A stretch of 64,000 nt of DNA from UMGS1649 sp045651205 (GTDB lineage: Bacteria > Bacillota > Clostridia > TANB77 > CAG-465). The stretch is taken from the NCBI GenBank assembly GCA_045651205.1, contig JAZRSA010000050.1, forward strand, positions 87,984 to 151,983, in the 5' to 3' direction. Both the position numbers and the translations under genes were made by a program. This document shows, piece after piece, positions 9,267-16,707 of this stretch. The notes below the pieces were generated by a model, which worked only from the letters and a program-made list of their open reading frames with translations, had not been told where the DNA came from and did no database searches. The stretch's first letter is position 1; each line of letters starts with the position of its first letter.

Positions 9267-9299
9267 AAGATATGTTATATCTCCCATAACATATCTTTC
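9267..9299 (-). terminator. Terminator after the 9317-9901 membrane gene
   Basis: A stem of about 13 bp (AAAGATATGTTAT paired with ATAACATATCTTT) is followed by TTTTTTTACC on the minus strand. A possible -10 (TATAAC) with TTGAAA 16 bases upstream overlaps the hairpin and may drive the amidase gene. Confidence 0.7.
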
Positions 9300-9316
9300 A
9301 ATCCATCTTTTTTCAT

Positions 9317-9901
9317 TTATTTCTCTTGTTTTACAGTTTTTCTTTTTATTACATTCTTTATTATATTTACTACTAAGAACATAGCATATAACATTGGTAA
9401 TATCTCAACTGCGTGGTTTCTAAATAACAAATTATCTCCTAAAGCTAACGCATTGTTAATAACCCATAACACTACAAAAACTAATAAAATACCAATATTA
9501 TCTAATATATATTGTTTCATATTTTTATATTCAAGAATAAACATACAATATACAAAAATTGAAATGCTTAAACTATAAAAAAGCAAATTAATAATTTCTA
9601 TCATCCTTGCATTTACATTTGTATATTCTAACAAATATTCTGTATTTATAGAAGATAAATATGCATTTAGTGCTTTTTCCCTGTCCGTGTAATTTGGTTC
9701 TTCACTCATATTTTGTTTAATTCCATCTTCTATTTCAAAAGAATACTTATCTTCAGTTCTTCCAGCTTCTATTTCTTCCCATAACGCTGCTTGTTCATCA
9801 CTAAATTTGTTAAATTCTATATATCCCATTGTTACACTTGCTACACTTAGTAATATTATTGTAATCATAAATATTAATAAAAACTTTTCTCTTGCTTTCA
9901 T
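9317..9901 (-). CDS. Membrane protein of unknown function
   Basis: 194 residues: one N-terminal hydrophobic helix (residues 8-27), a charged outer loop of about 70 residues (EEIEAGRTEDKYSFEIEDG), then three further hydrophobic helices and a Lys-rich tail. The pattern suggests a four-helix membrane protein with one extracytoplasmic loop. I do not recognise the family. It stands alone between the spoIIID-like terminator and its own terminator. Confidence 0.55.
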   Translation of the reverse strand: MKAREKFLLIFMITIILLSVASVTMGYIEFNKFSDEQAALWEEIEAGRTEDKYSFEIEDGIKQNMSEEPNYTDREKALNAYLSSINTEYLLEYTNVNARMIEIINLLFYSLSISIFVYCMFILEYKNMKQYILDNIGILLVFVVLWVINNALALGDNLLFRNHAVEILPMLYAMFLVVNIIKNVIKRKTVKQEK

Positions 9902-9970
9902 ATGTATCCCCCTATTTCTAATATATTTATACTATTATATACTTTTAAATTATTCAAGTACATACAGCAA

Positions 9971-10000
9971 AAGACACACGTATATTTTAACGTGTGCCTT
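9971..10000 (-). terminator. Terminator after spoIIID-like gene
   Basis: A 9-bp stem, GGCACACGT with ACGTGTGTC (one G-U pair), is followed by TTTT on the minus strand just past the gene's stop. Confidence 0.65.
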
Positions 10001-10005
10001 TTTAA

Positions 10006-10281
10006 TTAACCATTCTTCTTGCCATATTTAGCTTTTGTGGACTGGCCGCCTCTTGTAGAACGTTCGGTAACATTCTTTTCCACAAGTTCTGAAACTTTCT
10101 TAGCAAGTTCAGTATCTCTTGTGTACCGATCGCATCTAAAATCCGCGAGTGCTCTGTGAACATAAGACTTAGGAATACCAAAATGTGCCGCTGTTTTTCT
10201 AATCGTGCTATTTTCGTACACATAATATTCTGCTATCTGCTGTCTTTTTTTCCGTCCTATCCTGTACTTCGACTTAAACAT
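10006..10281 (-). CDS. spoIIID: Sporulation transcription regulator SpoIIID-like
   Basis: 91 residues, close to the 93 of B. subtilis SpoIIID, a mother-cell DNA-binding regulator. Seen: a helix-turn-helix core (TIRKTAAHFGIPKSYVHRALA, roughly residues 26-46) and the characteristic basic C-terminal tail RSTRGGQSTKAKYGKK, matching the RGGEATKLKYKK tail of SpoIIID. ATG start with GGAGG upstream. Codons use more G/C in third position than neighbours, common in small conserved regulators. Single gene with its own terminator. Confidence 0.85.
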   Translation of the reverse strand: MFKSKYRIGRKKRQQIAEYYVYENSTIRKTAAHFGIPKSYVHRALADFRCDRYTRDTELAKKVSELVEKNVTERSTRGGQSTKAKYGKKNG

Positions 10282-10375
10282 TTTTTACCTCCATAAATTT
10301 ATTTTGGTCTTTATTTTAACCATATATATTATATTATTTTTTAGGTAAAAAGTAAAGTACAGGTCTGTTTTTTCG

Positions 10376-11557
10376 CTACAATTCAACATATTTTAACAAA
10401 TTTAGTATTAAAACTTCTGTAGGGTCTTTAATTAATGATTCTCTTTGTTTTTTCGTATACTTTGGTATTTTCTTTTTGAATTCCTCTAATAATTCTTCAA
10501 AAGTATAAAATTTAAATACATCTTTTTCATCTGCTAAAACATATTCTATCATAGAAACTATAGTTCTTTGGTATGTTAATGTATCTGCAGATTTTAACTT
10601 AGAAGATAAGTTTGGAAGTATTTTTTCAAACAATACTTTCTTAGGCTCCATATTATTCTCAACGCCGCTTATCTTAACTTTTTTTAGTATAGTTTCAATT
10701 TGTTCATCTGTAATGTTTATTAACGCATTGAACACCTTGCTATCTTCTGTTGGTATAACATAGAATTTATCTCCTATATACCCTTTAAGAACACGCATAG
10801 CGTCGTAATATCCCATTTCCATATCTCTACGAACAGATTTGTTATCGCTTATTGCAATGCCACTTAAAACCTTTTTACTTGGTTCAATAGTTATTACATT
10901 TAATCCCTTTCTATTAACCCATTTAGTTACACCTATAGATAGTGTTCTAATCTCAATAAAATCTGTATATCCTTTATCTATTAGAAGAGATATAGGACGG
11001 TTATCAAAAAAGCCACCATCAATATATGTCTTTTTATCTTTTAGCAAATCTCCTTGCTTGAAAAAAGGAAGATATGAACTTGCTAAAACATATGATGCAA
11101 CTTCTCCTTCTGGAATATCTTCTTTATACATATATACAGGTTTCATATCTGTTAAAGATACTGTAACCATACCATAATCTATTTTAGATTTTCTAAGTTT
11201 CTTCTCATCTATATATGTACTATATAATTTTTTTAATTTAGCAGAATCTACGCCTTTATTTGAAACATTTTCTTTAAGGAAATTCATCCAATATTTAATA
11301 GATTTCATACTAACTTTTTTATCTACTAGTTTTTCTATCTCTTTTTCATCTACATCTAATCCTAATGTTGATGAACCTCTATACCAAGCATCATAGAGTC
11401 TTTCAAAATCTCCTTGCGCAAGTACTGCTGCATTAAACGAACCAATAGATGTTCCTACATATCCACCTATTTTATATCCGCATTCATAAATAGCTTTCAT
11501 CGCTCCTAAGTGGTAACTGCCTTTTAGTCCTCCACCTTCTAGTACTACTCCATACAT
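10376..11557 (-). CDS. Patatin-like phospholipase
   Basis: Predicted Ser-Asp dyad lipid acyl hydrolase. Seen in 393 residues: oxyanion loop GGGLKGSYHLG at residues 7-17, nucleophile elbow GTSIGS (residues 35-40) and catalytic-Asp motif DGGFFDNRP near residue 177, the RssA/patatin pattern. There is no signal peptide, so it is probably cytosolic or membrane-associated. The C-terminal ~150 residues are charged and specific to this subfamily. A second patatin is at 33588-34439. Single gene, upstream of spoIIID on the same strand. Confidence 0.88.
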   Translation of the reverse strand: MYGVVLEGGGLKGSYHLGAMKAIYECGYKIGGYVGTSIGSFNAAVLAQGDFERLYDAWYRGSSTLGLDVDEKEIEKLVDKKVSMKSIKYWMNFLKENVSNKGVDSAKLKKLYSTYIDEKKLRKSKIDYGMVTVSLTDMKPVYMYKEDIPEGEVASYVLASSYLPFFKQGDLLKDKKTYIDGGFFDNRPISLLIDKGYTDFIEIRTLSIGVTKWVNRKGLNVITIEPSKKVLSGIAISDNKSVRRDMEMGYYDAMRVLKGYIGDKFYVIPTEDSKVFNALINITDEQIETILKKVKISGVENNMEPKKVLFEKILPNLSSKLKSADTLTYQRTIVSMIEYVLADEKDVFKFYTFEELLEEFKKKIPKYTKKQRESLIKDPTEVLILNLLKYVEL

Positions 11558-11614
11558 TTTTATATCACCTAAAAAAATTATATGTCAAAAAAATATTAAA
11601 AGCAATAATATTTA

Positions 11615-13027
11615 TTACATAGTAAGGATTCCACCTGGAGTTTCTAATATTAACAGAACATTTTCTTCTCTACCATCTTTAGCATTAATGTATATGAGCA
11701 CATCATAATTGTCTATTCTACCTTTTATCTCATAAGTTAAGACTTCCTCTTTAGATTCTTTTGGAATAACTGCAAGTCTTACGCTTTTTATTTCTATATC
11801 TTTATTTATTTTACTCTTTGCCTCATTTTCTGTAATGCTAGGTGTTATATTTGTTCTTGATGTATGGTTATATATATATCCACTGCATTCTACAGAGCAA
11901 ATATCCCCATTATCCATAGCAACTTTAACTTTGATTAAATCTGGATAAAGAAGTACTCCATCTTGTACCGCCGCATAATTTATCGTAACCATATTATTAT
12001 CTACTAAATAATATGTAGGATCAAAATTCTTAAGCCCTAATGCTTTTAGGTACTCGTCTCCTATTTGTTTGCATTCTTCTATATCTAATTTCTTTTCTTT
12101 TATTTCTCTATCACTAAGTATTAAAAGTAGTTTACCATCTTGTTTTGTTATTTGCACATCTATTTCTATTTTTTCTTCTTCGTTATTATTTCTTATGCAT
12201 TTTACATTGAAATCATAAAGTGGAATATTTCCGTTTATCTCTCCATTATATTTAATGTCTTTTATTTCGTATTTTTCTTTTCTACCCAAATTTATTACAC
12301 ATTCTTTTACTTTCTCTACAGCCTGTTCTACCGTTACATTCTTACCCGTTAAATTCTTAGCTTTATTACTTACTATATGTTCAGAGAAAGCACCATCATA
12401 TATTAATCCTTCATAATCTTCTAGGACAGAAGCTATGTTATTTACACCTTCTAAATTAAGTTCTGATTTATCTTTAGTAAGTTCTTCTGATGCAACTTTT
12501 TCTACTTCATCCCATTTAATTCTACCTTCTGTAAGTCTTGTATATATGTCTGATAGTGTCTCATTTAATTTGTCTGCAACATTTCCAATTTTGTCTATAT
12601 TCTTATAATCCTTTTCATCTAAATTAGCTTCGTTAGCAATTAACACCTCAGAAAACGAAATAACTTGCGTAAAAAATTTAGACACGTTGTTAAGTGCACT
12701 TTGGTTTACCGGAAGTGCAGAAAGGTTATCTTTCGCCCTACTTGCTTCAGCCATTATTTTAGATAAAACCGGTAAGTTATATTCGCTTGTTTTAGTTATT
12801 TTTAACTTTGTAACTAATACGTCTATATTGTTTACGCTTGTTATTATTTCATACATATTTCTATTGTTTGTATCTGTATTTTCTTGTTTTTCTCTACCAT
12901 AAATATTTATGCTATTCATCATAAAAAGTGTTACTAATCCAAATACAAAAAACGCTAGTACTCCCATTACTTTAGGATTCTGTTTCTTCTTAAATTCTTT
13001 TATTTTTACTTCTATTTTACCTAACAT
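11615..13027 (-). CDS. ypeB: Germination protein YpeB
   Basis: YpeB is needed for SleB to localise and stay stable in the dormant spore. Seen in 470 residues: N-terminal membrane anchor (residues 20-38, GVLAFFVFGLVTLFMM), a helical central region, and C-terminal PepSY-type repeats (e.g. GRKEKYEIKDIKYNG, ENEAKSKINKDIEIKS), as in B. subtilis YpeB. It lies seven bases after the SleB gene, the classic sleB-ypeB pair. Together they indicate endospore formation. Confidence 0.92.
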   Translation of the reverse strand: MLGKIEVKIKEFKKKQNPKVMGVLAFFVFGLVTLFMMNSINIYGREKQENTDTNNRNMYEIITSVNNIDVLVTKLKITKTSEYNLPVLSKIMAEASRAKDNLSALPVNQSALNNVSKFFTQVISFSEVLIANEANLDEKDYKNIDKIGNVADKLNETLSDIYTRLTEGRIKWDEVEKVASEELTKDKSELNLEGVNNIASVLEDYEGLIYDGAFSEHIVSNKAKNLTGKNVTVEQAVEKVKECVINLGRKEKYEIKDIKYNGEINGNIPLYDFNVKCIRNNNEEEKIEIDVQITKQDGKLLLILSDREIKEKKLDIEECKQIGDEYLKALGLKNFDPTYYLVDNNMVTINYAAVQDGVLLYPDLIKVKVAMDNGDICSVECSGYIYNHTSRTNITPSITENEAKSKINKDIEIKSVRLAVIPKESKEEVLTYEIKGRIDNYDVLIYINAKDGREENVLLILETPGGILTM

Positions 13028-13034
13028 ATTCCAC

Positions 13035-13571
13035 CTACTTTGTAAATCTATGTTTACCTATTGTTGTTACAGTCGGTCTACTAAATATCCATTTGTTTGT
13101 ACTTGTTTTAGGGTTATAGAAAAAAAGGCAACCATTAGTTGGATCTGCACCATTATATGCTTCTCTTGCCGCTTTGTATACAGTTGAATCTTTGGAAATT
13201 GGTTTATCGAACTGTCCATCTTTAACGCATGAGAATTGATTCTTCTGATAAATTACTCCTGAAATAGTATTGGGGAACTCTGAGCTTTTAACCCTATTCA
13301 TAACAACAGCACCAACTGCAACTTGACCTTTATATGGTTCACCTCTTGCTTCACCATTTATTAGTCTTGCAAGCAAATCTATCATATCCCCATTATTAGA
13401 TACTGAACTTTGATCTGTTTTCTTTTTACTACTTGTTGAACTTTGATCTTTAACTGCGGCAATAACTTCTGGAAAAAGTTTTATTTCATTGTGATTAAAT
13501 GTTATATATAGCATTACAAAAAGTGCCATTAAAATAACTATTATTACTCCAAAATTAAATATGTTTTTCAT
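13035..13571 (-). CDS. sleB: Spore cortex-lytic enzyme SleB
   Basis: Lytic transglycosylase that degrades spore cortex during germination. Seen in 178 residues: N-terminal membrane/signal segment (residues 7-24), Ser/Thr linker, and a Hydrolase_2 domain with catalytic Glu in INGEARGE (near residue 73), QVAVGAVVMNRV, FSCVKDGQF and the end FFYNPKTSTNKW. The N-terminal peptidoglycan-binding domain of B. subtilis SleB is absent. Identity as the cortex enzyme rests on the adjacent ypeB. A paralogue is at 15807-16559. Confidence 0.88.
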   Translation of the reverse strand: MKNIFNFGVIIVILMALFVMLYITFNHNEIKLFPEVIAAVKDQSSTSSKKKTDQSSVSNNGDMIDLLARLINGEARGEPYKGQVAVGAVVMNRVKSSEFPNTISGVIYQKNQFSCVKDGQFDKPISKDSTVYKAAREAYNGADPTNGCLFFYNPKTSTNKWIFSRPTVTTIGKHRFTK

Positions 13572-13618
13572 AACTACCTCTCTTTAATTTTGTTAATATT
13601 TTGAGTTAATAACAAAAA

Positions 13619-13645
13619 AATATGCATATATTTAATATGCATATT
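13619..13645 (-). terminator. Terminator after HD-domain gene
   Basis: A stem of about 12 bp, AAATATGCATAT with ATATGCATATTT, is followed by a seven-T run on the minus strand, just past the HD gene's stop. Confidence 0.6.
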
Positions 13646-13658
13646 TTAATTAATATTT

Positions 13659-14294
13659 TTAATTTTCTTTTATTACATAATTTTCAAGAGAGTTTATTAT
13701 TTCCATAAATGTTTCATCATCTGCAAATTTGTATCTATGAAATTCTCTAAATATATCTCCTGCATCATTTGCACCTTTATTTATTATTTCTTTTACTAAT
13801 TCTATTTGTTCCTTTGGTGCTGTTTCTAAACTTATTCTACCTGTATCTGAATATTTTTTAGCCCATAAAATACATTCTAATTTATCTATAAGATAAGCAA
13901 ACATTGCTTCTTTTGTCTCACGTTTTTCAAACTCTTCTACATATCTTTTAATGTATTCACCGTTTTTTATTGTACTTGTAATCCTTAAAACGGCCTCTCT
14001 TCCTAGTTCAGCCTTCTTAGCCTCAGTAACACCATCAAAAGGAGTTATATCTCCAATTTCTACTTCTTCAGTTTCATGATGTGCAAGCATGGTAGTTACC
14101 TTATCTATATTTAAATCCAAATCATATTCTAAGTATATTGCCATTGCAAGTATTTGCGTTCCATATATATGTTCTGCTATTCTTTCTACTGGACCTGTTC
14201 TAGATATATTCCAATCCACCCAGCCACTTCTTTCTGTTTCTTTTAATTTACACATTTTATAATAAAAATCCAATACATTTTCTGCCTTATTCAT
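13659..14294 (-). CDS. HD-domain hydrolase (YfbR/HDDC2-like)
   Basis: Members of this family are metal-dependent nucleotide phosphohydrolases such as 5'-deoxynucleotidase YfbR. Seen: RIAEHIYGTQILAMA (first His), then LAHHETEEVEIGDITPFDG, and a late Asp in YLIDKLECILWAKKY. The aligned HD dyad appears as His-Glu rather than His-Asp, as in a clostridial subgroup. The second ATG (14294) is chosen because AGGGA lies just before it. Substrate unknown. Single gene. Confidence 0.75.
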   Translation of the reverse strand: MNKAENVLDFYYKMCKLKETERSGWVDWNISRTGPVERIAEHIYGTQILAMAIYLEYDLDLNIDKVTTMLAHHETEEVEIGDITPFDGVTEAKKAELGREAVLRITSTIKNGEYIKRYVEEFEKRETKEAMFAYLIDKLECILWAKKYSDTGRISLETAPKEQIELVKEIINKGANDAGDIFREFHRYKFADDETFMEIINSLENYVIKEN

Positions 14295-14359
14295 ATTATT
14301 CCCTCGCATTTATATTTTACCATATAAAATATATTTTTGTACATTATTTTATAAGTATA

Positions 14360-14413
14360 TTTACAAAGTATTTTCTGGAATATACAATATACATATAGTG
14401 TTGATATTAACAC
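14360..14413 (+). promoter_or_regulatory. Candidate promoter and palindromic operator before the dead antitoxin gene
   Basis: TTTACA (14360-14365) and TACAAT (14383-14388) are separated by 17 bases. Ten bases downstream, gtgttgatattaacac (14398-14413) is an imperfect palindrome suited to a dimeric repressor. It lies about 40 bases before the broken gene's ribosome site. Autoregulation by the lost antitoxin is an inference. Confidence 0.4.
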
Positions 14414-14452
14414 AGTTATATAACTTTCAGCACTAAAATTAAAAGGAGAAAT

Positions 14453-14639
14453 ATGTATAATTAAAAACGATGAAAAATCTTATAAACTTGATGAATCTAT
14501 TTACGATAATAGTAAAATTCCATATTCAGAACGCATCCTAATAGATAGAGTTATAGAAATGTATGAAAATGGCTAGTTCAAAAAAGAAAACTTTATTTCT
14601 TGGGAAGAAGCCAAACAAAGAATACTGAATTTGTTTTAA
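14453..14639 (+). pseudogene. Decayed small antitoxin-like gene
   Basis: AAGGAG precedes an ATG at 14453 that stops after three codons. One base over, a frame beginning at 14454 encodes about 60 charged residues (IIKNDEKSYKL... then YSERILIDRVIEMYENG). It has an in-frame TAG at 14574-14576, then FKKENFISWEEAKQRILNLF and TAA at 14637. Deleting one T after the ATG and changing TAG to a sense codon would restore one ORF. The intact product looks like a small type II antitoxin, but I cannot name the family. No toxin gene is adjacent. The 440-base region 14310-14748 otherwise holds only its promoter/operator. Confidence 0.6.
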
Positions 14640-14760
14640 TAAAGCAAATTGTTATTCTTATTACTGATGAATACTATTATTATCTAAATTGATTTTTAAT
14701 CTAAATTTATCCGTATAACTAATAACCAAAAAACATATATTAATACTGGTGAGTGTATAT

Positions 14761-15237
14761 ATGATTAATAAAATTAAAGAATTATGGAACAAATACAAAA
14801 GATTATTATTGTATATTTTAATACCGCTTATAACCGGATTTTTAGGCAATATGATTGCTGGTAATACCGAAATATATAATAAGATAAAAACGCCTTCTTT
14901 TGCCCCTCCTGGATTCTTATTTCCTATAGTATGGAGTGTATTATATATTCTTATGGGTATTAGTGCATATATAATATCTAAAAAAGAAAATAATGATAAG
15001 GCAAACAAACTATATTATGTTCAGTTAGTTGTTAATGCTTTATGGCCATTACTTTTCTTTAGATTTACATTATTTGCAGTATCCACTTTATGGCTAGTTT
15101 TATTAATAGTACTGGTATCTTTTATGATATATGAATTTTATAAATTAAATAAAACAGCCGGATTACTTAATATCCCATATCTATTATGGATTTCTTTTGC
15201 CTTCATTCTAAATTACTCAATATACTTACTAAACTAA
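14761..15237 (+). CDS. TspO/MBR family membrane protein
   Basis: 158 residues with five hydrophobic helices, the translocator-protein (peripheral benzodiazepine receptor) fold, which binds porphyrins and other hydrophobic ligands. Seen: KIKTPSFAPPGFLFPIVWSVLYILMG near residue 45, the hallmark PxWxFxxxW-like segment, and a later ALWPLLFF segment. A GTG 12 bases upstream keeps the frame, but GGTGAG seven bases before the ATG at 14761 supports that start. One of few plus-strand genes; convergent with gtrA across a shared terminator. Confidence 0.85.
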   Translation: MINKIKELWNKYKRLLLYILIPLITGFLGNMIAGNTEIYNKIKTPSFAPPGFLFPIVWSVLYILMGISAYIISKKENNDKANKLYYVQLVVNALWPLLFFRFTLFAVSTLWLVLLIVLVSFMIYEFYKLNKTAGLLNIPYLLWISFAFILNYSIYLLN

Positions 15238-15239
15238 AA

Positions 15240-15263
15240 AAAGATACCCTTTCGGGTATCTTT
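15240..15263. terminator. Bidirectional terminator between tspO and gtrA genes
   Basis: A 10-bp perfect stem (AAAGATACCC / GGGTATCTTT) with loop TTTC (15250-15253) has A and T tracts on both sides. It lies between convergent stops at 15237 and 15276. Confidence 0.8.
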
Positions 15264-15275
15264 AATTTATTATAT

Positions 15276-15722
15276 TTATATATTAGTATTATTTATCTTT
15301 TTTCTAAAAACTAATAATTTACTAAATAAATAGTTTGCTACTATTACTAATACTTGTGTTACTATCTTAGATATAACATCGTTTATGCTTAACGCCTTTA
15401 CCATTAACGCAAATAATACAACATCACAAGCTATTCCAGATATTACTCTGCATCCTATAAATGCAAACATTTCTTTTAATATATTTACTATTCCTTTTAC
15501 TTTACTTTCGAATACAAAGATTTTATTTACAACATAAGCAAACAGTACAGATATTATCCATGCTAATCCACTACTTAATACTTCCTCTAAACTAAAACAT
15601 CTTGTAAAAAGAAGATATACTATAAAATTAAGAACTGTAGTAAGGCCACCAAAAATTAAATAGTTTATCATTTCTTTATATTTTAAATAATACTTCTTTA
15701 TTATTTCATATAGTTTTTTCAT
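15276..15722 (-). CDS. GtrA-like family membrane protein
   Basis: 148 residues with four hydrophobic helices (INYLIFGGLTTVLNFIVYLL..., ending in LVIVANYLFSKLLVFRK), the GtrA/DPMS family signature. These proteins work with undecaprenyl-phosphate sugar transferases in flipping or glycosylating surface polymers. No transferase is adjacent; the only GT2 partner in the window is at 52122-53087. The internal ATG at 15722 is used because AGGGG precedes it. Confidence 0.8.
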   Translation of the reverse strand: MKKLYEIIKKYYLKYKEMINYLIFGGLTTVLNFIVYLLFTRCFSLEEVLSSGLAWIISVLFAYVVNKIFVFESKVKGIVNILKEMFAFIGCRVISGIACDVVLFALMVKALSINDVISKIVTQVLVIVANYLFSKLLVFRKKINNTNI

Positions 15723-15776
15723 ATTTATTGCCCCTTTTATATGCATATTATATCACAGGTATTCTCTTTTGCAAAT

Positions 15777-15808
15777 AAAAAAGCTGCCCTACTTAGGGCA
15801 ACTTTTTT
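15777..15808 (-). terminator. Terminator after the second SleB-type gene
   Basis: A long stem (AAAAAAGTTGCCCT with AGGGCAGCTTTTTT on the minus strand) ends in a T run immediately after the gene's TAA. Confidence 0.8.
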
Positions 15809-16559
15809 ATTTTGCAAAATTGTGATTTCCAATAACCTTAACTACAGGTCTTGTAAAAATCCAACTGCTTGTGCTAGTCTTCGGATTATAGAAATAGAGT
15901 GCGCCATTTGTAGGATCAGTACCATTCAAAGCTTCAAGAGCCGCTTCATAAACTCTTGTTCCTGAAGGCACAGGATTATTCCACTTACTACTTCTTACGG
16001 GTGAAAATTGATTTTTTGCATAAATCACATCGTAAATATTGTTAGGAAATCCTTGTGCTCTTACACGATTTAGAACTACTGCTCCGACTGCAACTTGACC
16101 TTCATAACATTCTCCACCCGCTTCATGAAAGATTAATTTAGCTAATAAATCTAATTCTGCTTGAGTGTAAGAATATGCCGGATTCTTTGTTACAATCACT
16201 TCAGGTTCCTTAGTAGGAGCTTCTTCTGTTGGTACCTCTTCTTCTGCAATCTCTTCATTTAATATTTCTGTAACCTGCTCAACTTTTGCTTGTTCAGTTT
16301 CCGCCTGTGTTTCTTCCTTGTTTACACCATCAAGTTCCTCTAAAATAGATTCATCAATTGGGTTCATGGGAAGATCAGGTGTCTCCATATGAAGTTTCGT
16401 TGGCACTTTATCATACGGGATTGCCGGTGGCGTACTAGAAACATTTTGTGCATAGCACACCAAACAAAGTGAGAATAAACAGATTGCAAGAAGAATAGAT
16501 ACAACTTTTATCCTTTTTATAGTCTTCTCTATTGCTATTTGCCGCATTTCTTCAGTCAT
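15807..16559 (-). CDS. Cell wall hydrolase, SleB/CwlJ type
   Basis: 250 residues: N-terminal membrane/signal segment (SILLAICLFSLCLVCY near residue 20), a long acidic Glu/Thr/Pro linker (~residues 60-125), then a Hydrolase_2 domain with catalytic Glu in IFHEAGGECYEG, QVAVGAVVLNRVRAQGF, FSPVRSSKW and FYNPKTSTSSW. Closely related to the sleB product at 13035 but with a different linker and no ypeB beside it, so vegetative or spore use is open. Start 16559 fits GGAGG six bases upstream; an in-frame ATG 45 bases earlier lacks one. Codons are slightly richer in G/C than neighbours. Confidence 0.85.
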   Translation of the reverse strand: MTEEMRQIAIEKTIKRIKVVSILLAICLFSLCLVCYAQNVSSTPPAIPYDKVPTKLHMETPDLPMNPIDESILEELDGVNKEETQAETEQAKVEQVTEILNEEIAEEEVPTEEAPTKEPEVIVTKNPAYSYTQAELDLLAKLIFHEAGGECYEGQVAVGAVVLNRVRAQGFPNNIYDVIYAKNQFSPVRSSKWNNPVPSGTRVYEAALEALNGTDPTNGALYFYNPKTSTSSWIFTRPVVKVIGNHNFAK

Positions 16560-16608
16560 TTTAAACCTCCATAAATAATTATTTGGACTAAAAAATACTA
16601 ACATATAT

Positions 16609-16637
16609 ATTATACCATATTTTCAGCCCCTTGTAAA
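16609..16637 (-). promoter_or_regulatory. Sigma-A promoter of the second SleB-type gene
   Basis: TTTACA (16632-16637) and TATAAT (16609-16614) are exactly 17 bases apart on the minus strand, about 50 bases before the start codon. A vegetative-type promoter suggests this paralogue is not confined to the forespore. Confidence 0.65.
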
Positions 16638-16662
16638 CTTATGTAAACTCTAAAATATAATA

Positions 16663-16692
16663 AAAACAAGCCATATTTCTATGACTTGTTTT
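16663..16692 (-). terminator. Terminator of the glycolysis operon
   Basis: An imperfect stem (AAAACAAG with CTTGTTTT plus inner pairs) is followed by TTTTTATTATATTTT on the minus strand, about 15 bases past the eno stop. Confidence 0.7.
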
Positions 16693-16707
16693 AACTTTAT
16701 ATTTTTA

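Noticed and set aside
10002..10223. A second 73-residue frame overlapping the spoIIID-like gene
   Set aside because: It lies within the spoIIID-like gene in another frame, with no ribosome site and no family features.
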